From contig NZ_JACHJI010000004.1 of assembly GCF_014203535.1 (NCBI RefSeq), forward strand, positions 372,001 through 436,000: DNA of 64,000 nucleotides. The letters are read 5' to 3'. The notes under the pieces are model-generated. The model saw only the letters and a program-made list of their open reading frames with translations. It had not been told where the DNA came from and searched no databases. The stretch comes from Streptomyces griseomycini. Lineage in GTDB: Bacteria > Actinomycetota > Actinomycetes > Streptomycetales > Streptomycetaceae. A program made the position numbers and the translations under genes. Of the stretch, positions 16,888 through 26,018 are shown piece by piece (the stretch's first letter is position 1; every line of letters starts with the position of its first letter).

Positions 16888-18237
16888 TCACCTTTCTCCC
16901 GCGGGCGGGACCGATCGCCTGTGCGGCCCGTAGCGCTGCGCGCGCTCAGCGGCAGGAGCCCGCGGCGAAGGCTCGGTCTCCTGCACCGCGCGGGCGAACA
17001 GCGCGACTCCTTCCTCCAGTTCCTCGTCGCTGATGGTCAGCGGCGGGAACAGTTTCGCGACTTCGCCGTCGGCGCCCGACGTCTCCAGGAGCAGCCCCAG
17101 TTCGAAGGCGCGGGCGCAGACGAGGGAGGCGCGTGAGGTGTCGGCGAACTCCACACCCCACGCCAGGCCCCGGCCGCGCACACCGGGGGCGTGGGCCGGC
17201 CCGTCGTCGGCGACGGTGTCCAGGGCCTGCCTGATCTCCTCGCCGCGGGCCAGGGTCTGCTTCTCCAGCCCGCCGTCGCGCCAGTACTCCTCCAGCGCGG
17301 CGGTGGCCGTCACGAAGGCCGGGTTGAAGCCGCGGAAGGTGCCGTTGTGCTCCCCCGGCTCCCAGACGTCCAGTTCGGGACGGAACAGGGTCAGCGCCAT
17401 CGGCAGTCCGTACCCGCTGATGGACTTCGACAGCGTGACGATGTCCGGCGTGATGCCGGACTCCTCGAAGGAGAAGAACGCACCGGTGCGGCCGCAGCCC
17501 ATCTGGATGTCGTCGACGATCAGCAGCATGTCGCTGCGCCGGCACAGTTCGGCGAGCTCACGCAGCCACCCGGCCCGCGCCACGTTGATCCCGCCCTCGC
17601 CCTGCACCGCCTCCACGATCACGGCCGCGGGGGTGTCCAGGCCGGAACCCCTGCCCTCCAGCAGCCGCTCGAGCCACAAGAAGCCGGACGTCCGGTCGTC
17701 CAGGGGGTCGTCGAAGGGCATGGGGGTGGCGTGCACCAGTGGAATGCCCGCGCCCGCCCGTTTGAAGGCATTGCCGGTGACGGCGAGGGAGCCCAATGAC
17801 ATGCCGTGGAAGGAATTGGTGAAGAAGACGACGGGTTCCCGGCCCTTCACCTTGCGGGCCAGCTTCAGGGCCGCCTCGACGGCATTGGTGCCGGCGGGAC
17901 CCGGGAACATCACCTTGTACGGCAGCTCGCGCGGCTCCAGCACGATTTCCCGGAAGGTCTCGAGGAAAGTCCTCTTGGCGACCGTCGACATGTCGAGGGC
18001 GTGAGCGACGCCATCCTTCTCGAGGTAGTCGAGAAGTGCCCGTTTGAGGACCGGGTTGTTGTGCCCGTAGTTCAGTGCGCCCGCACCGGCGAAGAAATCC
18101 AGGTACGGTCGGCCGTTCTCGTCGTGCAGTCGGCTTCCGTTGGCGCGGTCGAATACCGCGGGCCAGCTGCGGGAATAACTGCGCACCTCGGACTCGAGCG
18201 TCTCGAAGACGTTCCGGTCGAAACTTCCAACTGGCAT
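16888..18237 (-). CDS. ectB: Diaminobutyrate-2-oxoglutarate aminotransferase
   Basis: EctB is a PLP class III aminotransferase that makes L-2,4-diaminobutyrate from aspartate semialdehyde with glutamate as donor. The start is ATG 18237 ([20 protein letters not shown]). The PLP Lys is in [17 protein letters not shown], preceded by the Asp of [15 protein letters not shown]. Phosphate-binding and substrate regions include [17 protein letters not shown] and [18 protein letters not shown]. It has 449 residues, about 25 longer than many homologues because of a Pro/Arg-rich C-terminal tail. It is second in the ect operon, 57 bp after ectA. Confidence 0.96.
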   Translation of the reverse strand: MPVGSFDRNVFETLESEVRSYSRSWPAVFDRANGSRLHDENGRPYLDFFAGAGALNYGHNNPVLKRALLDYLEKDGVAHALDMSTVAKRTFLETFREIVLEPRELPYKVMFPGPAGTNAVEAALKLARKVKGREPVVFFTNSFHGMSLGSLAVTGNAFKRAGAGIPLVHATPMPFDDPLDDRTSGFLWLERLLEGRGSGLDTPAAVIVEAVQGEGGINVARAGWLRELAELCRRSDMLLIVDDIQMGCGRTGAFFSFEESGITPDIVTLSKSISGYGLPMALTLFRPELDVWEPGEHNGTFRGFNPAFVTATAALEEYWRDGGLEKQTLARGEEIRQALDTVADDGPAHAPGVRGRGLAWGVEFADTSRASLVCARAFELGLLLETSGADGEVAKLFPPLTISDEELEEGVALFARAVQETEPSPRAPAAERAQRYGPHRRSVPPAGER

Positions 18238-18294
18238 GGGGGCCTGCTCCTCCGGAGAAGAAAGAGAAAGGAAACGGGATGCCGGTTCCGTCGG

Positions 18295-18795
18295 TCACGC
18301 CGACTGTCGGCACAGCGGGCCGATGCGGTACAGGAACTCGTCCTCGTGGGCCTCGGGAAAAAGCTCCGAGGGGAACAGCATGTCCCTTCCGAGCGGTGCC
18401 GCATGCCGCTCGGCGAACGACCGGAACAGCCTGTCCGACGCGGTGTTGTCCGGACTGATGGTCGTCTCCAGATACCGGAGGGCGCCGACGGCCGCCAACC
18501 GGACGGCGAGGTGGTCCAGCATGGCGCTGGCGATGCCGTGCCCCCGCTGCTCCCGATCCACGGCGATCTGCCAGACGACGAGGGTGTCGGGCTGCTCGGG
18601 ACGGTGGAACCCCGTGACGAATCCGACCGGATCTCCACCGCTCCGCAGAGCCACCGCGGACGTACGGGCGAATTCCCTGAACCACAGCAGATAACTGTAG
18701 GAGGAGTTCACGTCGAGCACCCCGGAATCGCGGGCGATGCGCCACGCCGCGGACCCGTTCTCGACCGTAGGGGCTGTCATGACCAGTGTGCCCAT
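18295..18795 (-). CDS. ectA: Diaminobutyrate acetyltransferase
   Basis: EctA is a GNAT-fold enzyme that acetylates L-2,4-diaminobutyrate on the gamma amino group using acetyl-CoA. The body contains VLDVNSSYSYLLWFREFA, the acetyl-CoA loop VDREQRGHGIASAML (a Q/RxxGxG/A pattern), and YLETTISPDNTASDRLF. I choose ATG 18795 (166 residues) because a GAGG lies 8 nt upstream; GTG 18804 would overlap that ribosome site. It is the first gene of ectABCD and follows a long non-coding leader/promoter region. Confidence 0.94.
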   Translation of the reverse strand: MGTLVMTAPTVENGSAAWRIARDSGVLDVNSSYSYLLWFREFARTSAVALRSGGDPVGFVTGFHRPEQPDTLVVWQIAVDREQRGHGIASAMLDHLAVRLAAVGALRYLETTISPDNTASDRLFRSFAERHAAPLGRDMLFPSELFPEAHEDEFLYRIGPLCRQSA

Positions 18796-18814
18796 GAAAC
18801 ACACCTCGCTCTCC

Positions 18815-18836
18815 CCGCGCGAACCGAACCGCGCGG
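18815..18836 (-). promoter_or_regulatory. Hairpin directly before the ectA ribosome site
   Basis: Arms CCGCGCG (18815-18821) and CGCGCGG (18830-18836) enclose an 8-nt loop and end 8 nt from the GAGG ribosome site of ectA. In the ect leader RNA this could modulate translation, or the DNA could bind a regulator. This is based only on position and symmetry. Confidence 0.4.
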
Positions 18837-19213
18837 TTGAGTGCGCCCGGATTGACCCGCGTGTCTTCCGTGTCTGCCGGGATTACCCGCTCCGACGGGG
18901 GTGTGCCCCGTGAGGAGCGCATCCGTCTCGGCTGTCCGCATGAGAACGCAGGTCGAACACTTCCGACTCGATGCTACGCCCGTGAGGCTGTGGAAGGCCA
19001 GGCGGGCCGGCCTGTTTGAATGCGAAAAGGAGGGAAATTCCCTCGCTGGTAGCGGGGAAACCAGAACCGCGCGGATTGTTCCACGAGTGATTTCCGTGGA
19101 GGGCGACGGAATTTTATCAATCGGATCCCGGCCCGGCGAACCGGTACGGCTCCGACTCGGGGCGGGGAGGCCCGTCACCGGGCCGGCCGGCCCACCCCGG
19201 GCCGAGCGTCGAG

Positions 19214-19240
19214 GCCGGCCGACCTGCCCGGTCGGCCGGC
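19214..19240 (-). terminator. Strong GC hairpin downstream of the hemerythrin-like gene
   Basis: Arms GCCGGCCGACC (19214-19224) and GGTCGGCCGGC (19230-19240) pair perfectly over 11 bp around a 5-nt loop. It lies about 170 bp after the hemerythrin stop, read leftwards. No T-run follows, as is common in Streptomyces. Confidence 0.5.
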
Positions 19241-19275
19241 GCCGGCCGCACCGGGGGCTGGTGATCGTCGGTCGG

Positions 19276-19293
19276 CGGGCGTGCGGACGCCCG
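19276..19293 (-). terminator. Short hairpin downstream of the hemerythrin-like gene
   Basis: Arms CGGGCGT (19276-19282) and ACGCCCG (19287-19293) form a 7-bp stem with a 4-nt loop, 115 bp past the hemerythrin stop. It may act in tandem with the stronger hairpin at 19214-19240. Confidence 0.35.
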
Positions 19294-19407
19294 TGAGAAC
19301 GCCGCCGCGAGGGCGGAAGGCGTGCGGGCCGTGTCCGGTGAAGGCGACGGTGCCGGTGTCGTCGACGGCCGCGGGCGCGTGCACGGCAGAGGGGTGAGCG
19401 TGCCGCC

Positions 19408-20082
19408 TCAGTGCCGTTTGCGCCGCACCGCGACGGCCGCGAGCGCGGCGACGAGGACCCCGGCCAGGCCGGTGAGCACCTTCCTGACCACGGCGGGGCT
19501 GCCGAGGCCGAGGGCGTCGCGCACGCGGTCGTAGACGCTGAGCGGCACGCCGAGGAGCGCGTTGCCGGGGGGACGCCGCGGGACGACGGGGTGGGGGTGC
19601 GTGGGGGCGGTCTGCCGTACCGCCTCCCAGGCGGTGCCGAGTCCTCGCAGCCGAGGGGGGTCCACCGCCTCCTGCAGCCGGGGCAGGAGAAGGTCCTCCT
19701 CGTCCCTGATGTCCTGCCGTATCAGCTCGAAGGCCCGCCGCACCTTGTCCTCGCGCTCGGGGTCGCCGGGAGGAAGACGTTCGATGTCCGCCACGAGATC
19801 GTTGATCTGCTGGTGCTCCTCCTCGACCCGGGCGGTCAGTTCCTCGCCGTCCGGCACCGAGCGCCGTACGGCCGGCCACAGCACGGTCTCCTCCGCGAAG
19901 GCGTGGCTGAAGACCAGCTGGACGACCTGCTTCAGGACCTGTTCGCGCCGGGGGCCGTCGTCGAGGGCCCGGTACTGGTCCATCAGCCGGTCCATCTCCA
20001 CGTGCTCGCGGCGCTGCCGCGCCAGGACGCTGCTGCGGCCCCCCAGCTGCTCGACGGTCTGGTCCTTGATGGTCCTCGGCAT
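19408..20082 (-). CDS. Hemerythrin-like cation-binding domain protein with C-terminal membrane anchor
   Basis: I place the start at ATG 20082 ([15 protein letters not shown]), which has GGGAG 6 nt upstream; 224 residues. The helical hemerythrin-like domain at about 5-150 shows metal-site candidates [23 protein letters not shown] and EEHQQINDL. The last His-containing motif of classic members reads [13 protein letters not shown] here, so a canonical His is apparently Asp. A loop region leads to a single C-terminal hydrophobic helix ([22 protein letters not shown]) ending in RRKRH, indicating a tail-anchored inner-membrane protein facing the cytosol. A role in oxygen, NO or iron sensing is possible but unproven. 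Confidence 0.75.
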   Translation of the reverse strand: MPRTIKDQTVEQLGGRSSVLARQRREHVEMDRLMDQYRALDDGPRREQVLKQVVQLVFSHAFAEETVLWPAVRRSVPDGEELTARVEEEHQQINDLVADIERLPPGDPEREDKVRRAFELIRQDIRDEEDLLLPRLQEAVDPPRLRGLGTAWEAVRQTAPTHPHPVVPRRPPGNALLGVPLSVYDRVRDALGLGSPAVVRKVLTGLAGVLVAALAAVAVRRKRH

Positions 20083-20426
20083 GGATCGCTCCCGTTCGTG
20101 CGCCGGAGAGGAGACCGGTGTCACACCCGTGCGGTCTTTCGGGTCTCTCTGGTCGGTCCGGGTACCCCGGCACGGCCCGGCACACCGCAGAACGGCGTTC
20201 ACCGGACGCGGCAGGACCGGACGCGGCCACCACGGGCGACGGCATCAGGCGGTTCAGCGCACACGCGCCTCCCGTCCCCGGCCGTGCGGAGTTTGCGGCG
20301 AACCGGTCGCGGCACTCGGATGCACCCGACAACGCGCGCCTCCGTGGAGGTGGTCATCGCCGTGAGGGGTGTCAGGCAGGTCATCGCGAGCCGGATCACG
20401 GCATCGGGCGGAACAGGGGACGGCCG
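20083..20426. other. Divergent promoter region, hemerythrin-like gene and YbdK-type ligase
   Basis: These 344 bases contain only shadow ORFs that extend the two flanking genes without ribosome sites. Promoters for both neighbours must lie here. No clear inverted repeat or consensus promoter was seen. Confidence 0.5.
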
Positions 20427-21521
20427 ATGACGACCATCGGGGTGGAAGAGGAGTACCTGCTGGCCGATCCCGTGCTGGGTCTTCCGGTGCCGCAGGCGGA
20501 GAAGGTGCGCGTGTCGGCGGGCCTGACGGATCTCGTGGGCGGTCAGGAGGTGCAGTTCGAGCTGCTGCAGGCGCAGCTGGAGGTGGCCACCCCGGTGTGC
20601 GTCGGTCTGGAGGAGGTCGGAGGACACCTGCTGCGCCTGCGGCATGCCCTCGGGACGGCCGCCGAGGCGCACGGCTGCCGGATCGCGGCCTGCGCGACAC
20701 CGCCGCTGCGCGACGTGTGTCCGGTGGCCGTCACCGACCGGTCCCGTTACCGGACCATGCTCGCGCAGGCTCCCCAGCTGGTGGCGGAGCAGCTGGTCAA
20801 CGGCATGCACGTGCACGTCTCGGTGCCCGGTCGTGAGGCGGGCGTGCAGGTCCTGAACCGGCTGCGGGCGTGGTTGCCGACGCTGACGGCGATGTCGGCG
20901 AACTCCCCGCTGTGGGACGGCCACGACACCGGTTTCGCCAGCTGGCGCACCGTGATCTTCAGCCGCTGGCCCGTCGCCGGGCTGCCGCCGTACTTCCACG
21001 ACGCCGCGGACTATGACCGGCGCGTGCGCCGGCTGCTCGAATGCGGTCTGATCGCGGACACCGGGCAGCTGTACTGGCAGGCCCGCCTCTCGGAGCGGTA
21101 TCCCACCGTGGAGGTGCGGTGTCCGGACGTCCAGCTGCGCGTGGACGACGCGGTCATGCTCACCGGGGTCGTCCGGGCACTCGTGGAGACCGCTCTGGGG
21201 GAAGCAGCCGCGGGAGCGCCCGTACCGGACTGCGCTCCCGAACTGCTGCAGGCCGGCATGTGGCACGCGGCCCGCCATGGCCTGAGCGACTCCCTGATCG
21301 ACCCCGGAGGCCGACGGCGCCGCGCGGATGACGTGGTGGGCCGGCTCCTGCGGTACGTCGCCCCGGCCCTCGACGTCTCCGGCGACACCGACGAGGTGAC
21401 GGCTCTGGTCCACCGGCTCCTGCGACACGGCACCGGCGCGGACCGGCAGCGCGCCGCCCTCGCCGCAGGGGGCCTGCGCGCGGTCATCGATCTGATCACC
21501 AACGACAGCACCGTGCCGTGA
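20427..21521 (+). CDS. Carboxylate-amine ligase, YbdK/GCS2 family
   Basis: The ATG at 20427 has AGGGGA 6 nt upstream, giving 364 residues. The N-terminal [13 protein letters not shown] is the ATP/Mg-binding Glu signature of the GCS2 superfamily. It is followed by [53 protein letters not shown] and [14 protein letters not shown]. Family members have weak glutamate-cysteine ligase activity, and the physiological substrate is generally unknown. It is soluble. It is read divergently from the hemerythrin-like gene; Streptomyces genomes often carry several such ligases. Confidence 0.88.
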   Translation: MTTIGVEEEYLLADPVLGLPVPQAEKVRVSAGLTDLVGGQEVQFELLQAQLEVATPVCVGLEEVGGHLLRLRHALGTAAEAHGCRIAACATPPLRDVCPVAVTDRSRYRTMLAQAPQLVAEQLVNGMHVHVSVPGREAGVQVLNRLRAWLPTLTAMSANSPLWDGHDTGFASWRTVIFSRWPVAGLPPYFHDAADYDRRVRRLLECGLIADTGQLYWQARLSERYPTVEVRCPDVQLRVDDAVMLTGVVRALVETALGEAAAGAPVPDCAPELLQAGMWHAARHGLSDSLIDPGGRRRRADDVVGRLLRYVAPALDVSGDTDEVTALVHRLLRHGTGADRQRAALAAGGLRAVIDLITNDSTVP

Positions 21522-21942
21522 CCCGTGGGAAGAGAGCGAAGACGACGCCAGACCGACGGGGTGCTGTCGGAGCACCGCCGCGCGTCCGTCCGAAGCGGGC
21601 ACGAGTGTCCCGTTCCGCCCGCACGGGTGACCCCGGTCGGTCCGTCCCGGTGTCCGGCGGACCTTCTTCCTGCCGGGCGAGCAGGCGCCAGGGCCCCGAT
21701 CGTGGACGACGAGTCGGTGTTCGTCGTGCCGGAGCCGTAGGGGATCTGCTCGGACACGGGCGGCAACCGATCACGGGTTTCTCGTCGGTGCTGGGGCATG
21801 TACGGCTGCCGGGGGGTACTTGGGAGTTCCGTCGCCCTCCCGGCCGCGCGGAAACCCTCCTGCGGACAGAGGGGCCGGCTTCCCATCGAGGCACCGGACC
21901 CCGGCCCGGAGTGCACGGCCCTCGGCAGGAACGGAGACGATC
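21522..21942. other. Intergenic region before hflX
   Basis: These 421 bases show no gene with a plausible ribosome site. A minus-strand frame around 21600-21740 encodes a Thr/Ser-rich string, but it has no domain features and I reject it. The hflX ribosome site (GGAG at 21933-21936) is at the right end. Confidence 0.5.
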
Positions 21943-23157
21943 ATGCCAGGCACATGGCTGACCGGTGAGCATCCCGGAGCGAGGACCCGCGCGGATGACC
22001 CGGGACTGCGGCAGTGGCGGGCGGTCCTGCTCGGGCTCACGGGCCCGGACGGCTCCGGCTCTTCCGGCGGGGGGTCCCTGGACGAGCTGGAGAGCCTGGC
22101 CGCGACCGACGGCATCGGTGTGGCGGACCGGATGGTGCAGGTGCGCGACCGTCCGGACCCGGCGACGTACTTCGGCTCGGGCAAGGTGCGCGAACTCGCG
22201 GAGCTGGTCGAGACCCGGCACGCGGATGTGGTGATCGCCGACGGCGAGCTGACTCCGGCGCAGGTGCGCGGCCTGGAGGACGGCACCGGGGTACGGGTGG
22301 TGGACCGCACCGGGCTGATCCTGGACATCTTCGCCGAGCACGCCCGCAGCTCCGAGGGCAAGGCACAGGTGGAGCTGGCACAGCTCGCCTACGAGCTGCC
22401 GCGGCTGCGCGGCCACGGCCGCGAGATGTCGCGCATCGGCGGCGGCCGGATGGCCGGCGGCGCGGGTGTCGGAGTCCGCGGACGCGGCGAGATGCGGCTG
22501 GAGATCCAGCGCCGCCATCTGCGCCGGCGCATGCGGACCCTGCGCGAGCAGGTGCGGCGCACCGCCCGCCGACGGGAGGTGACGCGGCGGCGCCGGACCC
22601 GTGACCGCGTCCCCTCCGTGGCGATCACCGGTTACACCAATGCCGGGAAATCAGCTCTGCTGAACCGGCTGGCGGGAGCGGACGCCGAGGTCGCCGACGT
22701 CCTGTTCGCCACCCTCGACCCACTCGTGCGCCAGGTCCGCACCCCCGACGGGCTGACGTACACCCTCACCGACACCGTCGGTTTCGTCCGCCGCCTCCCC
22801 CACCAGCTGGTCGACGCCTTCCGCTCGACGCTGGAGGAGGTCACGCAGGCGGACCTGGCCCTGCACGTCGTCGACGCCTCCTCCCCGCAGGCCACGGAGC
22901 ACATCGCCACCGTCCGCGGGGTCCTGAGGGACATCGGCGCGCAGGGCGTGCCGGAACTGCTGGTGCTGAACAAGGCCGACCGCGCGGAGCCCGAGCACAT
23001 GGCCGTGCTGCGGCGCGACCACCCCGGCGCAGTCGTCGTGTCCGCCCGCACGGGCGAGGGGCTGGACGACCTCCGCGGCGCCCTGCGCGACCGGCTGGAG
23101 GCGCCGTCCCCGTATCCCCGGACCGGCAGGCCCGCCGAGACCGAAGGAAGCTCCTGA
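21943..23157 (+). CDS. hflX: GTPase HflX
   Basis: The start is ATG 21943, with GGAG 6 nt upstream; 404 residues. The N-terminal HflX domain has DRPDPATYFGSGKVRELAEL and the glycine-rich linker MSRIGGGRMAGGAGVGVRGR before a long basic coiled coil. The GTPase domain has G1 GYTNAGKS (229-236), the G2 region ATLDPLVRQV, G3 DTVGFVRRLPHQLV, and G4 LNKAD. HflX splits stalled or hibernating 70S ribosomes. This is a compact version lacking the N-terminal extension of the larger Streptomyces HflX, so it is probably a second copy. It is translationally coupled to the M20 gene by a 1-base overlap. Confidence 0.92.
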   Translation: MPGTWLTGEHPGARTRADDPGLRQWRAVLLGLTGPDGSGSSGGGSLDELESLAATDGIGVADRMVQVRDRPDPATYFGSGKVRELAELVETRHADVVIADGELTPAQVRGLEDGTGVRVVDRTGLILDIFAEHARSSEGKAQVELAQLAYELPRLRGHGREMSRIGGGRMAGGAGVGVRGRGEMRLEIQRRHLRRRMRTLREQVRRTARRREVTRRRRTRDRVPSVAITGYTNAGKSALLNRLAGADAEVADVLFATLDPLVRQVRTPDGLTYTLTDTVGFVRRLPHQLVDAFRSTLEEVTQADLALHVVDASSPQATEHIATVRGVLRDIGAQGVPELLVLNKADRAEPEHMAVLRRDHPGAVVVSARTGEGLDDLRGALRDRLEAPSPYPRTGRPAETEGSS

Positions 23158-24554
23158 TGCAGGAACCCGAACCCGCCGTCCACGACTACCTGCACGGCCG
23201 CGCCGACACGCTGCTGGACGACCTGGCGGCCTGGGTCCGCATCCCGTCCGTGTCCGCCGATCCCGCCCACGAGCGGGACGTGATGCGGTCGGCCCGCTGG
23301 CTGCAGGCCCATCTGCTGGAGACCGGCTTCCCCGACGTGGAGGAGTGGGACACCGACGGCCTGCAGACCGTGTTCGCCCACTGGCCGGCCGAGGATCCCG
23401 ACGCGCCGACGGTGCTGGTCTACAGCCATCACGACGTCCGTGCCGTCAAGGACCAGGAGTGGCAGGAGGTGGCCCCCTTCGCGCCGGCCCTGCGGCAGGG
23501 ACGGATGTACGGGCGCGGCACCTCGGACGCCAAGGGGCAGGTGCTGACCCACATCTGGGCCCTGCGCGCCCATCTGGAGGCCACCGGCCGCACCGCCCCC
23601 GCGGTCACCCTCAAGTACCTGATCGAAGGGGAGGAGGAGGTCGGCTCACCGCACCTGGCCGACCTGGTGCACGAGCACGCCGACCGGCTCGCGGCCGACG
23701 TGGTCGTCGTCTCCGACACCATGCTCTGGTCCCTGGAGGAGGCCGCGGTCTGCACCGGTGTGCGCGGCTCGGTCAACGCCCACCTGGAGGTGCGCGGACC
23801 GCGCCGGGACGTGCACAGCGGCGTCGTCGCCGGGGCCGCCCCCAATCCCCTGACCGAGATCTGCCGCCTGGCCGGCCGGCTCCACGACGACCGGGAGCGG
23901 ATCACCCTGCCCGGCTTCTACGACACGGTCGCGGAACCGTCCGCCGAGGAACGCCGGGGCATGGCCGCGATCGCCTTCGAGACGGACGAGTGGCTGGAGC
24001 GCACCCGCAGCCGCAGCGTGCAGGGCGAGGCCGGCCACAGCGTCCTGGAACGCGTGTGGACCCGCCCCGCCGCCGAGGTCGTCACCCTGCTCGGCGGCGA
24101 CCCCGACGATCCCGCCCGCGGCGTCATCCCGGCGGTCGCCTCCGCCGACATCACCCTGCGCCTGGTACCCGACCAGAGCGCCGAGCAGGTCATGAAGCAA
24201 CTGCGGCACTGGGTGGCCGAACAGATCAGGGACGGCTTCGAACACGAACTGACCACCTCCACCACCAACCAGGACCCCTACGTCACACCCGCCGACCACC
24301 CGGCCCTGTCCGCGCTCGAAGACGCCATGAGCCGGACCCTGCAACGCCCGGCGCTGCGCATCCGCAACGGCGGCGGAGCCCCCGCCGCCCTCCTCGCCGA
24401 GACACTCGGTGCCACCGCGCTGTTCCACGGCACCGGCCTGCCCGAGGACCACTGGCACGACTCCGACGAGAAGACCGAGGTGCAGGCACTGCTCCAGGGT
24501 GCGGAAACACTCGCCTACCTGCTCGAGGACCTCCCCGGCCGCCTGCGCACCTGA
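23157..24554 (+). CDS. M20-family metallodipeptidase
   Basis: The ATG at 23157 shares one base with the hflX TGA. The 465-residue protein has the M20 metal sites: VYSHHDVRAVKDQEW (His and Asp), GRGTSDAKGQVLTH (bridging Asp), LIEGEEEVGSPHL (catalytic Glu and metal Glu), VVVSDTMLW, and the final HGTGLPEDHWHDSDEKTEV His. The lid domain lies at about 205-385. Such enzymes hydrolyse dipeptides or N-acyl amino acids in the cytosol. It is coupled to hflX, with no obvious functional link. Confidence 0.88.
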   Translation: MQEPEPAVHDYLHGRADTLLDDLAAWVRIPSVSADPAHERDVMRSARWLQAHLLETGFPDVEEWDTDGLQTVFAHWPAEDPDAPTVLVYSHHDVRAVKDQEWQEVAPFAPALRQGRMYGRGTSDAKGQVLTHIWALRAHLEATGRTAPAVTLKYLIEGEEEVGSPHLADLVHEHADRLAADVVVVSDTMLWSLEEAAVCTGVRGSVNAHLEVRGPRRDVHSGVVAGAAPNPLTEICRLAGRLHDDRERITLPGFYDTVAEPSAEERRGMAAIAFETDEWLERTRSRSVQGEAGHSVLERVWTRPAAEVVTLLGGDPDDPARGVIPAVASADITLRLVPDQSAEQVMKQLRHWVAEQIRDGFEHELTTSTTNQDPYVTPADHPALSALEDAMSRTLQRPALRIRNGGGAPAALLAETLGATALFHGTGLPEDHWHDSDEKTEVQALLQGAETLAYLLEDLPGRLRT

Positions 24555-24734
24555 ACGGCGACGGACACGTGGCCGGTGGTCCCGTCGCCGTCCCCGGCCT
24601 CTTCCGTCTCCGGCCGCAGGAGCAGGCGGGGCGCGGAAAGCACTCCATCGGCGGCGGGCTGATGCCGGACCGTGGCCTCACCCCCGCGCATCGACCGGCT
24701 CCCTCTTCGTCCCGCCCGCTGGTGCGGCGGGTCC

Positions 24735-25547
24735 TTACCGGGCCTGCCGCCCGAAGAGCACACCGCGCGGTCCGGGCGGGGGCGGCGTGCCCGGACGCAG
24801 CGGCCAGGCGATCAGCATGCCGGTGACGAAGCCGACGACGTGCGCCGCGTAGGCCACGGTCCCGGCGTCGGCGACGCCCCCGCCGGACGAGTACACCGCC
24901 TGCAGCACGAACCACAGGCCCAGCACGGTCCAGGCCGGCAGGCGCAGCGGCAGGAAGATCAGGAACGGCACCAGCACCCACACGCGTGCCTTCGGGTACA
25001 GCACCAGATAGGCGCCCAGCACCCCCGCGATGGCCCCGGAGGCGCCGATCAGCGGGGCGCCGGAGTCGGCGTTGAGCAGCGCGAACCCGTACGCGGCCGC
25101 GTAGCCGCAGACGAGGTAGAACAGCAGGAACCGCACGTGCCCCATCCGGTCCTCGACGTTGTTGCCGAAGATCCACAGGAAGAGCAGGTTGCCCAGCAGG
25201 TGCAGCCAACCGCCGTGCAGGAACATCGACGTCAGGACGCTCAGCTCCGGGACCTTGTCGTAGCCCGGCGGCCCCACCACGCACCCCGGCCCCTGCGGTC
25301 CCACCCCGGTCCCACCGGTGGGCACCAGGCGGGGCATCCGGTGGTGGATCAGCTCCTGCGGCACCACCGCGTACCGCTCCAGGAACGCCTGGAGGCCGCA
25401 CAGCTGCGCGAGACCGCCCTCGCCCGTCAGCGAACCGGAGACACCGGGGGTGAGGAACACGAAGACGGTGAGGTTGGCGGCGAGCAGCGCGTACGTCACC
25501 CAGGGGGTGCGCCGCGCGGGGTTCACGTCATGGACGGGGATGACCAC
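24735..25547 (-). CDS. Rhomboid family intramembrane serine protease
   Basis: The product is 270 residues from GTG 25547, with a G-rich ribosome site very close to the start. It has six or seven membrane segments. The catalytic Ser170 lies in LIGASGAIAGVLGAY, and His236 in AYAAHVVGFVTGML. The HGGWLHLLGNLLFLWIFGNN stretch (111-130) carries the oxyanion His/Asn of the family. A Cys/Gly/Pro loop of about 35 residues (72-100) precedes it. The last 65 bp are duplicated as a remnant at 14178-14241. Substrates are unknown. Confidence 0.92.
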   Translation of the reverse strand: MVIPVHDVNPARRTPWVTYALLAANLTVFVFLTPGVSGSLTGEGGLAQLCGLQAFLERYAVVPQELIHHRMPRLVPTGGTGVGPQGPGCVVGPPGYDKVPELSVLTSMFLHGGWLHLLGNLLFLWIFGNNVEDRMGHVRFLLFYLVCGYAAAYGFALLNADSGAPLIGASGAIAGVLGAYLVLYPKARVWVLVPFLIFLPLRLPAWTVLGLWFVLQAVYSSGGGVADAGTVAYAAHVVGFVTGMLIAWPLRPGTPPPPGPRGVLFGRQAR

Positions 25548-25679
25548 GTCCCCCAGGTGCCCGGGCGGCGGCCGGTGAATCCGCGGCGGCGCTGAACACC
25601 GCCGTCCGGCCGTGCGTATCTCCCGTCAACCGCCCGCGGCGCGGGGAAGGGGCCGCGGGGCCGACGTGAGGAACAGGCG

Positions 25680-26000
25680 ATGAACGACCGAGTGACCCCC
25701 GTGATGCACGCGCTGCCCGACGGCGAGGCCGAGCTCACGCTCGTGGTGCGCCTGCCCTGGGAGGACATCGCCCGGCTGGGCCAGGAGGCGGGGCGGCTCG
25801 CCTCCCAGATGCAGCGGCCGGTCACGCTGGACGAGGCGGTGAGCCACCGCCTGCGCAGGGCCGCCGCGCACGCCCGGCCGGCGGGGGAGCAGCCGCCGGC
25901 CGTGGCGCCCGCGGCGCCGGCGTCGGTGTCGTCCCTGCCGGCCCGCCCCCCGGCCGAGCAGGCGCGCCAGGCGATCGACCGGATCAACGGGACGGCGTAG
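25680..26000 (+). CDS. Small conserved hypothetical protein
   Basis: The product is 106 residues from ATG 25680, with GAGG upstream. The first 65 residues look folded (ELTLVVRLPWEDIARLGQEA, LDEAVSHRLRRAAA). The rest is an Ala/Pro-rich linker ending in a short helix (AEQARQAIDRINGT). I recognise no domain. The gene lies alone between the rhomboid gene and the convergent flavoprotein gene, 18 bp from the stop of the latter. Confidence 0.65.
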   Translation: MNDRVTPVMHALPDGEAELTLVVRLPWEDIARLGQEAGRLASQMQRPVTLDEAVSHRLRRAAAHARPAGEQPPAVAPAAPASVSSLPARPPAEQARQAIDRINGTA

Positions 26001-26018
26001 CCGCACGCCGGCCCCGGT

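Larger units (their letters stand above)
18796..19407. other. Long non-coding region upstream of ectA
   Basis: These 612 bases hold no credible gene. The part nearest ectA would carry the ect promoter and leader. It includes a hairpin at 18815-18836, an AT-richer stretch at about 19010-19125 (for example ATTTTATCAA at 19111), and an inverted repeat TCCACG...CGTGGA at 19080-19100. The rest holds two hairpins that are probably terminators for the hemerythrin gene. I could not assign a convincing -10/-35 pair. Confidence 0.6.

Noticed and set aside
18840..18900. SigB-like GGGTAA element upstream of ectA
   Set aside because: A GGGTAA occurs on the minus strand, but no GTTT-type -35 was present at the proper spacing, so it is not listed as a promoter.
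18777..19178. Minus-strand 133-residue frame upstream of ectA
   Set aside because: It overlaps the ectA leader and start, has no domain, and its composition resembles non-coding shadow.
21600..21916. Minus-strand frame with Thr/Ser-rich sequence before hflX
   Set aside because: No ribosome site, no recognisable domain, and it overlaps the coding region of the ligase gene.
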